NCBI GenBank assembly: GCA_026785785.1 | Contig: JAJAZI010000362.1 | Location: 1 to 10,146 of the forward strand | Length of the DNA: 10,146 nt | Direction of reading: 5' to 3' | Source: Microbacteriaceae bacterium | GTDB lineage: Bacteria > Actinomycetota > Actinomycetes > Actinomycetales > Microbacteriaceae | Shown: positions 1 to 7,476 of the stretch, in pieces | Numbering within the stretch: the stretch's first letter is position 1 | Layout of the letters: each line of letters starts with the position of its first letter | Position numbers and translations under genes: made by a program | The notes under the pieces: generated by a model | Seen by the model: the letters and a program-made list of their open reading frames with translations, nothing else | Told to the model about the DNA's origin: nothing | Database searches by the model: none

Positions 1-137
1 CGATCGTTCAGGACCCGATGCTGGTCAGGAGACTGCAGCGGGTCAGGGACGCTCGAACAGGCGAACGCTCCGCCCACACTGGGAGCCGGGCCCAGTCGGG
101 CCGACTGGCAGCCGGCCGTGGGCGAATCGAAGACTAG
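1..137 (+). CDS. DUF3263 family protein, C-terminal part (5' end outside the window)
   Basis: Reading frame 3 is open from the left edge to the TAG at 135-137 and gives 44 residues beginning IVQDPMLVRRLQRVRDAR. The run DPMLVRRLxRxRDAR followed by a basic tail matches what I recall of the C-terminus of DUF3263 proteins such as M. tuberculosis Rv0430, small proteins with a helical, probably nucleic-acid-binding region. The position fits as well: the next gene, 13 bp downstream on the same strand, is a LytR_C protein, and in mycobacteria Rv0430 directly precedes the LytR_C gene Rv0431. The tail after the conserved helix (about 25 residues rich in Arg, Gly and Ala) is variable and tells nothing. 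The function of the family is not established. The call rests on a short fragment plus context, so it is probable rather than certain. Confidence 0.72.
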   Translation, partial: IVQDPMLVRRLQRVRDARTGERSAHTGSRAQSGRLAAGRGRIED

Positions 138-150
138 GACCACTGACCCC

Positions 151-789
151 ATGGCGAAGACACCTCCCACCGATCGCTTCGACGAGATCCCCGACGACCT
201 CACCCGAGTCGGCGCCCATCGGGCCCCGGCTCGGCAGGGGCGCGGCTGGATCGGGTTCGCCTGGGCCGCGCTCGCCACCGGCGTGCTCGTCTTGGCCGGA
301 GTCGTGGCACTCGCGGCCTTCACCGACTCGATCAACCTCGAACTCCCGTTCACGGCGAGCGAACCTCCAGCCGATGAAGCGCCCGCGACCGAGGAGCCCG
401 CCGCCCCCGAGCCGACCGAGACTGTCGAACCAGTCGAGCCCCTGCTCGACCCTGCCGTTTCCATCACCGTGCTCAACGGAACTTCCGCGGCCGGACTCGC
501 CGCCTCGGCTGGCGACAAACTCGTCACTGAGGGATGGTGCGGGGCGGCCGGCCCCGACACGCTCGCCGAGGGAGCATGCGCCGACAGCACCGCCATCGGA
601 AGCCGCGACAACGCGGTATCGAACGACGTCGCCGCCACGGTCGTCTATTACGGCGACCCCGCGAACGAGAGTGCAGCGCTCGCGCTCGTCGCGAGTCTCG
701 GCATCGGCGAGGCGCAGCTCAGCGAGGACTACCCCGAGTCGCCGATCACGGTGCTGCTCGGTTCGGATTATCTGGAAATCGCAGGCTGA
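151..789 (+). CDS. LytR_C domain membrane protein (VirR/Rv0431-like)
   Basis: This is a 212-residue protein anchored in the membrane by one N-terminal segment. Residues 1-32 are a charged cytoplasmic tail, about 33-57 form a hydrophobic helix, about 70-98 are an acidic Pro/Glu linker, and about 103-206 form a LytR_C domain. The domain is recognised by SITVLNGTSAAGLA near 104-117, the GW at 128-129 and the VVYYGD stretch near 164-169. Stand-alone LytR_C proteins are surface-exposed and linked to cell-envelope integrity; Rv0431 (VirR) affects vesicle release in mycobacteria. Two cysteines, C130 and C143, lie in the exported domain and could form a disulfide. I chose the ATG at 151 because it follows the upstream stop by 13 bp and has AGGA at 136-139. 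The in-frame GTG at 118 would add 11 residues and overlap the previous gene. The DUF3048 gene follows within 15 bp, so the genes are probably cotranscribed. Confidence 0.85.
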   Translation: MAKTPPTDRFDEIPDDLTRVGAHRAPARQGRGWIGFAWAALATGVLVLAGVVALAAFTDSINLELPFTASEPPADEAPATEEPAAPEPTETVEPVEPLLDPAVSITVLNGTSAAGLAASAGDKLVTEGWCGAAGPDTLAEGACADSTAIGSRDNAVSNDVAATVVYYGDPANESAALALVASLGIGEAQLSEDYPESPITVLLGSDYLEIAG

Positions 790-802
790 CGGGAGTATGA
801 AC

Positions 803-1873
803 GTGCGCAGTCTTCGAAGGATCACCGGTCACGGCGCGATCATCGCCGTTGTGCTCTCCGTCGCCATGCTCGCGGGCTGCGCCGCCGACCCCGAGCCAGA
901 GAAGACCGAGAGGGCGCGGCCCAGCCCCAGCCCGAGCCCGAGCGCCACAGCACCCCGCGAGACCCCGCCGCCAACGGACACCGCCCCGCTGCGGGGACTC
1001 ATCGTCCCGGAGGGCACGCTCGACCACGCCTCGATCGCGGCCAAGATCGACAACCACCCCCTCGCGCGCCCGCAAATCGCGCTCGACCGCACCGACCTCG
1101 TGTTCGAGGAACTGGTCGAGGGCGGAATGACCCGCTACGTCGCCGTCTGGCACTCCGACATCCCCGACGTTATGGGACCGGTGCGCTCGATCCGGCCGAT
1201 GGATCCCGACATCATCTCGCCCCTCGGGGGCATCGTCGCCTATTCAGGCGGGCAGGAACGGTTCGTTGCGCTCATGCGCCAGACGCCCGTCTACAACGCC
1301 ATCCACGGCCAGCCCGACACCCAGGCCACCTTCTACCGCTCCGATGCCAAGCGCGCGCCGCACAACGTGCACGTGAAGGCCAATGAGCTGCTCGCCGAGC
1401 ACGCCGATCTGGCGGCACCGCGCCAGCAGTTCGGCTTCGCCGCCGACATCCCGTCGTCGACAGCGGTGCGGATCGGCGCCCTCACCGCCGCCGTGAACTA
1501 CCGATTCTCGGACTACAGCTTCGGCACCTGGACCTGGGATGCGACGGCCGCGGCATTCCTCCGCAGCCAGCGGAGCGCAGCGGATGTCGACGCGAACGGC
1601 GCGCAATTGAGGGCGACCAATGTTGTCGTTCTGCGCGTGCCCATCACCGAGGATTTCGATATCCCCAAGACCGAGATGATCGGCTCGGGCGAGGCCTGGG
1701 TCTCCTCCGGCGGTGCCACGGTACATGGTACCTGGACGAAGAAGTCCGCGACCGGCACGATCGCGCTCATCGCCGACAGCGGCGTCGCAATCAAGCTCGC
1801 GCCCGGCAACTCGTGGATTGAGCTTATTCCGTTGGCTGGGTCAGTCGAGCACCCGGCGCCCGCGGCCGGCTGA
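803..1873 (+). CDS. DUF3048 (YerB-like) lipoprotein
   Basis: This is a predicted lipoprotein of 356 residues that acts outside the membrane. The signal peptide has basic residues near its start, a hydrophobic core and the lipobox LAGC with the lipidated Cys at 26. A Pro/Ser-rich linker covers about 38-60. The N-terminal DUF3048 domain shows KIDNHP (81-86), EELVEGG (102-108), GPVRSIRP (125-132), YSGGQ (147-151) and APHN (185-188). The C-terminal domain carries GSGEA (294-298) and a following GG..V.GTW stretch. The family includes Bacillus YerB, and its biochemical role is unknown. I prefer the GTG at 803 because GGGAG at 791-795 lies 7 nt ahead of it. The ATG at 797 leaves only 1 nt after that site and adds two residues. 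The gene starts 13 bp after the LytR_C stop and probably shares its transcript. Pairing with a LytR_C protein suggests an envelope function, which is inference. Confidence 0.88.
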   Translation: MRSLRRITGHGAIIAVVLSVAMLAGCAADPEPEKTERARPSPSPSPSATAPRETPPPTDTAPLRGLIVPEGTLDHASIAAKIDNHPLARPQIALDRTDLVFEELVEGGMTRYVAVWHSDIPDVMGPVRSIRPMDPDIISPLGGIVAYSGGQERFVALMRQTPVYNAIHGQPDTQATFYRSDAKRAPHNVHVKANELLAEHADLAAPRQQFGFAADIPSSTAVRIGALTAAVNYRFSDYSFGTWTWDATAAAFLRSQRSAADVDANGAQLRATNVVVLRVPITEDFDIPKTEMIGSGEAWVSSGGATVHGTWTKKSATGTIALIADSGVAIKLAPGNSWIELIPLAGSVEHPAPAAG

Positions 1874-3622
<1,749 letters not shown>

Positions 3623-3636
3623 GTCCAGAGCACCTG

Positions 3637-3668
3637 AATGGGCGGTTCCCTCACGGGAGCCGCCCATT
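3637..3668. terminator. Hairpin terminator shared by groEL and the convergent WXG100 gene
   Basis: AATGGGCGGTTCCC, a TCAC loop and GGGAGCCGCCCATT form a 14-bp stem with a single T-G mismatch, starting 15 bp after the groEL stop. There is no long T-run after it on either strand, as is common in high-G+C actinobacteria. It lies 42 bp beyond the stop of the gene coming from the right, so it can serve both directions. Confidence 0.85.
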
Positions 3669-3709
3669 CGTGCGTTAACGGCGCCGCGACGCCTGCCGAA
3701 GCCGATGCG

Positions 3710-4000
3710 TCAGCGCAGGAAGAGCCGCGCGTTCGACTGCTCGATATCGGCGTACTGCTGCCCCGCTTGGCCGAGCGCGAGGTTGATCGACCCCATCGCC
3801 TCGGCGACATGCTGCTGCGTCGCACGCCACTCGGTGACGACGCCCTGGAACGCGGTGGCGGCCTGGCCGCTCCAGGATGCCTGCAGGTTAACGAGCTGGT
3901 TGAGCAGCCCACTCACCTCCGACTCGATCCTGCCCATCGACGAGCGCACGGCCCCCGTCGTGGTGAACACTGCCTCGCTGTCGACCTGATAACGGGTCAT
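3710..4000 (-). CDS. WXG100 family (ESAT-6-like) protein
   Basis: This small helical protein of 96 residues has the size and hairpin design of ESX/type VII secretion substrates. The W-x-G turn is W43-S44-G45 in the context LQASWSGQAATAFQGVV, between two amphipathic helices of about 35-45 residues each. Near the C-terminus Y83-ADI-E87 fits the YxxxD/E type VII export motif. There is no signal peptide or membrane segment. The ATG at 4000 has a strong Shine-Dalgarno, AAGGAGG (4005-4011), 4 nt upstream. The gene lies 79 bp downstream of the histidine kinase stop on the same strand, so it may be read from that operon, and it runs towards groEL. No partner WXG100 gene or ESX ATPase/membrane gene is in the window, so any secretion machinery must be encoded elsewhere. 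The family call is firm; the substrate role is inferred. Confidence 0.9.
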   Translation of the reverse strand: MTRYQVDSEAVFTTTGAVRSSMGRIESEVSGLLNQLVNLQASWSGQAATAFQGVVTEWRATQQHVAEAMGSINLALGQAGQQYADIEQSNARLFLR

Positions 4001-4004
4001 CGCT

Positions 4005-4011
4005 CCTCCTT
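4005..4011 (-). promoter_or_regulatory. Strong ribosome binding site of the WXG100 gene
   Basis: On the minus strand AAGGAGG precedes the ATG by 4 nt, or GGAGGAG by 2 nt. It is the best Shine-Dalgarno sequence in the window. Neighbouring genes have weak or no such site, which suggests that this small protein is made in larger amounts than the kinase and regulator upstream. Confidence 0.75.
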
Positions 4012-4079
4012 CGCTGGTGCCAGGCGGGCCTGCCGGGCTCACCACAGAGTAGGCGCGTGCGGGAAGGGGAATACGGCTG

Positions 4080-5732
4080 TCAGGGGCGCGCTGTGGGCGC
4101 GGGCGGCGTGTAGTCCTCGGGGAGGAGAGGAAGCTCGACCCGGAAGGTGGCGCCGCCGCCCTCCGTCTCGAAGACGTCGACCGATCCCTTGTGCGCGATG
4201 ATGATGCCCGAGACGATCGCGAGTCCGAGGCCGCTGCCGCCCGTCTCGCGGGTGCGCGAGGTGTCGGCGCGCCAGAACCGCTGGAAGATCTTGTCGCGGA
4301 TCTGCGGAGGGATCCCGTCGCCGTGGTCGATGATGTCGAGCAGGGCGACCTGGCGAACCGGATCAACCGACACCCCGATCTCGATCGGGCTGCCGGGATT
4401 GGTGAATCGCAGGGCGTTGCCGAGAAGGTTGGTGACGACCTGGCGGATCTTGTTCTCCTCCCCGAGCACGATCGCCGGGGTATCGAGGGTCTGCTGCCGG
4501 GCGGGCGTCCGCGAGACGTCCTCGACGGGCGCCTGGCGGGGTCGTCGCGAGCGCAAGCGCGAGAGCTGCGCCCCGGCAAAGGAGATCGGGCTCGTGAGCG
4601 CAGCGGCCGTCCTGCTCGCTGTGACGGACTCCTCCTCGGCCTCCGCGATGCTCTGCGGTTCCGGTTCCGGTTCCGGTTCCGGCTCGGTGAAGACGACGTT
4701 GATCGGGCGGTCGGGGGAGGAGGCCATGGCGTCGAGAGCGGCGTCGTAGGCGATCGGGACCAGGTCGACGGGCTTCATCTGCAGCGGCTTGGCCTCGTCG
4801 ATGCGCGCGAGCTCGAGGAGGTCCTCGACGAGCTCGCCCATGCGGATCGCCTCCTTCTCAATGCGCTCCATCGCCTGGGCGACCTCGTCGGGGGTCGTCA
4901 GGGCCCCCATCCGGTAGAGCTCGGCGTAGCCGCGCACCGATACGAGCGGAGTGCGCAGCTCATGGCTCGCGTCGCCGACGAACCGGCGCATCTGCTCGAT
5001 GGTCTTCGCGCGGTCGCCGAATGCCCGGTCGATGCGCGCAAGCATCGTGTTGAGCGAGCCATTGAGGCGGCCAACCTCGGTGTTCGGGGTAGCTCCGGGC
5101 AGCCGCTCGCTGAAGTTGCCGTCGGCGATCGCCGCCGCGGTGGCCTCCACTTGGCGCAACGGCGCGAAGGTCGTCGTCACGAGCAGCCTCGTCAAGGCAG
5201 CGCCGAGAACCACGACCGAGAGCCCGAAGCCGAGAAAAATGCCCGCGTAGCGGGCAATGATGCCGTTGGTCTCGTTGAGGTTGAGGGCGACGACGAGGCC
5301 GACCGACTCACTCGTCTGCACGTTACGCTGCGGCACGGCGACAACGCGCCACTGGGTACTGCGGTCGTCATCCCACAGGGTGAAGGCGCGGACCTCTTCC
5401 CGGCTCATGTCGTTGCTCGTCATCTCGGCGAGGATCGGCGGCTCGTCCTGGGCGTTGTGGCAGACGACGCGGCCGGTGTCGTTGACGATCGCGACGTAGT
5501 AGTCATTTGGACCTTGGGTCACGCAGTCCGACGTCAACAGAGCATCGACCCTCAGCTGGGTGACGGTCTCGGCGATCTTGCTGTCGACGCCCTCGAGCAG
5601 GTAGTTGCGCAGCACCGTCATCGTGCCGGCGCCTGCGACGAGCAGGCCCAGAGTGACCAGCAGAACGGTCACGCTGGTGATCTTTGTGCGAAGTGAAATC
5701 GAGTTCCACCGGTCGCTCAGGGCATCGGACAT
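4080..5732 (-). CDS. Sensor histidine kinase of an OmpR-type two-component system
   Basis: This is a membrane sensor kinase of 550 residues. TM1 is about 17-40, the extracytoplasmic sensor about 41-160 and TM2 about 163-186. A HAMP domain (about 187-240) precedes the dimerisation/phosphoacceptor helix with DASHELRTP and phospho-accepting H257. The ATPase domain has N435 and N439 (N box), DHGDG at 469-473 (G1), F483/F486 and GSGLGLAI at 499-506 (G2), so it looks active. A stretch of about 70 residues at 350-419, starting with five Glu-Pro pairs and ending with a basic region, interrupts the ATPase domain ahead of the N box; relatives such as mycobacterial PhoR have only about 10 residues there. 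C70 and C91 in the sensor could form a disulfide. The response regulator gene lies 46 bp upstream on the same strand, with no clear ribosome site for the kinase, so the two are probably cotranscribed. The signal sensed is unknown. The closest type is TrcS/PhoR-like. Confidence 0.95.
   Translation of the reverse strand: MSDALSDRWNSISLRTKITSVTVLLVTLGLLVAGAGTMTVLRNYLLEGVDSKIAETVTQLRVDALLTSDCVTQGPNDYYVAIVNDTGRVVCHNAQDEPPILAEMTSNDMSREEVRAFTLWDDDRSTQWRVVAVPQRNVQTSESVGLVVALNLNETNGIIARYAGIFLGFGLSVVVLGAALTRLLVTTTFAPLRQVEATAAAIADGNFSERLPGATPNTEVGRLNGSLNTMLARIDRAFGDRAKTIEQMRRFVGDASHELRTPLVSVRGYAELYRMGALTTPDEVAQAMERIEKEAIRMGELVEDLLELARIDEAKPLQMKPVDLVPIAYDAALDAMASSPDRPINVVFTEPEPEPEPEPQSIAEAEEESVTASRTAAALTSPISFAGAQLSRLRSRRPRQAPVEDVSRTPARQQTLDTPAIVLGEENKIRQVVTNLLGNALRFTNPGSPIEIGVSVDPVRQVALLDIIDHGDGIPPQIRDKIFQRFWRADTSRTRETGGSGLGLAIVSGIIIAHKGSVDVFETEGGGATFRVELPLLPEDYTPPAPTARP
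4656..4685 (-). repeat. Hexanucleotide tandem repeat encoding a (Glu-Pro)5 run in the kinase
   Basis: The plus-strand unit CGGTTC is repeated four times in perfect register (4656-4679), followed by a variant unit. On the minus strand it encodes EPEPEPEPEP at residues 350-359. Because the unit is 6 bp, slippage would change the length by whole Glu-Pro pairs and keep the reading frame. Confidence 0.85.
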
Positions 5733-5778
5733 AGAACGTTAGGCTAAGCCACGAAACTGGGGGTCAGCCTTTGCCGGG

Positions 5779-6471
5779 TCAGACCTTGGCTGCCTTGAGC
5801 ATGTACCCGAAGCCCCGCTTGGTTTGGATGACCGGCTCGGCCGAGAACTGGTCGAGCTTGCGACGCAGGTAGGAGATGTAGCTCTCCACGATTCCCGCGT
5901 CGCCGTTGAAGTCATACTCCCAGACGTGGTCGAGGATCTGTGCCTTCGACAGCACCCGATTCGGGTTGAGCATGAGGTAGCGCAGCAGCTTGAACTCGGT
6001 GGGGCTGAGCTCGATCTGCTCGGCGCCGATCGACACCTCGTGGGTGTCCTGGTCCATCGTCAGTTCACCGGCGCGGATGACGGCATCCTCCTCGTCCGCC
6101 ATCGTGCGGCGGAGGATCGCCTTGATGCGCGCGACGATCTCGTCGAGGCTGAACGGCTTGGTGACGTAGTCGTCACCGCCGACGGTGAGGCCGGTGATCT
6201 TGTCTTCCGTGTCGTCCTTGGCGGTGAGGAACAGGATCGGCGAGGTGTAGCCGGATGAACGGAGGCGCTTGGTCACGCCGAAGCCGTTCATGTCGGGCAG
6301 CATCACGTCGAGGATGATGAGGTCGGGTTCCTCCTCGAGCACCGCCGAGATCGCCTGGGCGCCATTGCCGACCGCACGCACAGCGAAGCCGGCGAAGCGG
6401 AGGCTGGTGGTCAGGAGGTCACGGATGTTGGGTTCGTCATCGACGATCAGGATTCTGGGGCCATCGCTCAT
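5779..6471 (-). CDS. OmpR/PhoB-family response regulator
   Basis: This is a DNA-binding transcription regulator of 230 residues, phosphorylated by the kinase encoded just downstream. The receiver domain (about 5-117) has the acidic pair D11/D12, the phospho-accepting D55 in LIILDVMLPDMNG, T83 and K105 in KPF. The winged-helix DNA-binding domain (about 130-228) has LSPTEFKLLRYLMLNPNRVLS at 155-175, DHVWEYDFNG and the recognition-helix region VESYISYLRRKLD, ending in TKRGFGYML. All catalytic residues are present. The last motifs resemble the mycobacterial TrcR/PrrA group. The ATG at 6471 has no Shine-Dalgarno, but a -10-like hexamer stands at the position expected for a leaderless mRNA. The gene is first in the unit regulator, kinase, perhaps WXG100. 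The regulated genes cannot be told from the sequence; autoregulation and control of the divergent folP-like gene are possible. Confidence 0.97.
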   Translation of the reverse strand: MSDGPRILIVDDEPNIRDLLTTSLRFAGFAVRAVGNGAQAISAVLEEEPDLIILDVMLPDMNGFGVTKRLRSSGYTSPILFLTAKDDTEDKITGLTVGGDDYVTKPFSLDEIVARIKAILRRTMADEEDAVIRAGELTMDQDTHEVSIGAEQIELSPTEFKLLRYLMLNPNRVLSKAQILDHVWEYDFNGDAGIVESYISYLRRKLDQFSAEPVIQTKRGFGYMLKAAKV

Positions 6472-6477
6472 GCGTAC

Positions 6478-6483
6478 AGTATC
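6478..6483 (-). promoter_or_regulatory. Predicted -10 element of a leaderless response-regulator mRNA
   Basis: On the minus strand GATACT occupies exactly positions -12 to -7 relative to the A of the ATG at 6471. Transcription would therefore start at the start codon. No Shine-Dalgarno is present between them or just upstream. Leaderless mRNAs are common in actinobacteria. No convincing -35 hexamer is seen 17-18 bp upstream, so this is moderate evidence. The whole divergent intergenic region is only 99 bp. Confidence 0.5.
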
Positions 6484-6561
6484 TGCAGGTTAGCTGGGAT
6501 CTTTCTGTGAGCGCGCGGTGTGCGTTCCGCGGCGATCTCGCGGCCGGCCGAGAAGTGGGAC

Positions 6562-6573
6562 CATAGCGCTATG
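6562..6573. repeat. Perfect 12-bp palindrome overlapping the folP-like start codon
   Basis: CATAGCGCTATG is its own reverse complement, and its last three bases are the ATG of the folP-like gene. It could be an operator for a dimeric repressor or mere chance. No second copy is seen in the intergenic region, and it is not the direct-repeat type bound by OmpR-family regulators. Confidence 0.4.
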
Positions 6574-7476
6574 CACCTCTTACCGGCTCCCAGAATCACG
6601 CTCCCGGAGCTCAGCCACCCGCTGCGAACCATCGGGGGCCGCACCTTCGACTTTTCCAGAGAGGTGGCGGTCATGGCCGTCATCAACCGCACCCCGGACT
6701 CGTTCTACGACAGGGGCGCGACATTCGCCCTCGACGACGCCGTCGCCGCCTCCCTGGCCGCGATCGCCGAGGGCGCCGACTGGGTCGACATCGGAGGCGT
6801 CAAGTTCGCTCCGGGCCCCGCCGTGCCCGTCGCGGCGGAGATCGACCGGATCGTGCCCGTCGTCGAGGCGTTGCGCGGCACGGGCGTGGTGATCTCGGTC
6901 GACACCTTCCATCCGGAGGTCGCCCTCGCCGGAATCCGCGCGGGGGCCCACGTCATCAACGACACCACGGGAGTGAGCGACCCGCGCATGGCGGAGGTGG
7001 TCGCCGACAGCGAGGCGACCCTCGTCATCACGCACAGCCTCGCGGCACCGCGCACCGCCTACTCGGCGCCGCAGTACGGCGACGTTGTCGGGGAGGTGCT
7101 CGCCTTCCTGGGGGAGCGGGTCGCGCTCGCCACCGGGCTCGGGGTGTTGCCGGAGCGGATCATCGTCGACCCGGGTCACGACCTCAACAAGAACACCCGG
7201 CACTCGCTCGAGATCACCCGTCGCCTCGGCGAGATCACGGCGCTCGGTCTGCCGACCCTCGTCGCGGTGTCGAACAAGGACTTCGTCGGCGAGACCATCA
7301 ACAGGGAGCGCGGTGCGCGCATCGAGGGGTCGATCGCGGCCGCCGTCGCGTGCATCCTGCAGGGCGCCCGGATCGTGCGCATGCACAACGTGCGCGCCGC
7401 GGTTGACGCCGTGCGCATGACCGAGGGGATCCTCGGATTCCGCGAGCCGGCGTACCTGCGCCACAACATCGCCTGA
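6571..7476 (+). CDS. FolP2-type dihydropteroate synthase homologue
   Basis: This TIM-barrel protein of 301 residues belongs to the family that joins a pterin pyrophosphate to p-aminobenzoate in folate synthesis. The pterin-site elements are kept: MAVINRTPDSFYDRG (35-49, with N39 and D43), SVDTF (109-113), IND (129-131), IIVDPG (197-202), K236 in SNKDFVG and RMH (270-272). The pABA/catalytic loop that reads GGESTRPG in true synthases is here GGVKFAPG (75-82), so the conserved Ser-Thr-Arg is lost. R220 of the E. coli enzyme corresponds to N235. This is the pattern of actinobacterial FolP2 (M. tuberculosis Rv1207), reported not to act as a normal synthase, as I recall. So it may use another substrate. 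The ATG at 6571 lacks a clear ribosome site; a GTG-type extension would run upstream with no conserved residues. Its TGA overlaps the ATG of the next gene, implying coupled translation with a pterin-type reductase. Confidence 0.9.
   Translation: MHLLPAPRITLPELSHPLRTIGGRTFDFSREVAVMAVINRTPDSFYDRGATFALDDAVAASLAAIAEGADWVDIGGVKFAPGPAVPVAAEIDRIVPVVEALRGTGVVISVDTFHPEVALAGIRAGAHVINDTTGVSDPRMAEVVADSEATLVITHSLAAPRTAYSAPQYGDVVGEVLAFLGERVALATGLGVLPERIIVDPGHDLNKNTRHSLEITRRLGEITALGLPTLVAVSNKDFVGETINRERGARIEGSIAAAVACILQGARIVRMHNVRAAVDAVRMTEGILGFREPAYLRHNIA

Noticed and set aside
118..150. GTG start at 118 for the LytR_C gene
   Set aside because: It would overlap the upstream DUF3263 frame by 20 bp and add 11 unconserved residues; the ATG at 151 fits the operon spacing better.
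374..796. In-frame upstream extension of the DUF3048 gene
   Set aside because: The translation before 797 is Arg/Pro/Ser-rich shadow of the LytR_C gene. The signal peptide and lipobox place the true start at 797 or 803.
4018..4040. GC-rich inverted repeat (CAGGC GG GCCTG) between the kinase and the WXG100 gene as a terminator
   Set aside because: The arms are 5 bp with a 2-base loop and there is no T-run; too weak to call.
4001..4579. Upstream extension of the WXG100 frame into the kinase gene
   Set aside because: The extension is Arg/Ser/Pro-rich shadow sequence. The family start and the strong ribosome site fix the start at 4000.
4191..5696. Open frame of 501 codons on the plus strand opposite the histidine kinase
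   Set aside because: Its composition is dominated by Arg, Asp, Gly and Leu with no domain pattern, while the minus strand encodes a full kinase with all motifs.
5742..5750. Short palindrome GGCTAAGCC between regulator and kinase genes
   Set aside because: It is only 4-bp arms around one base, not conserved in any visible second copy, and is easily due to chance.
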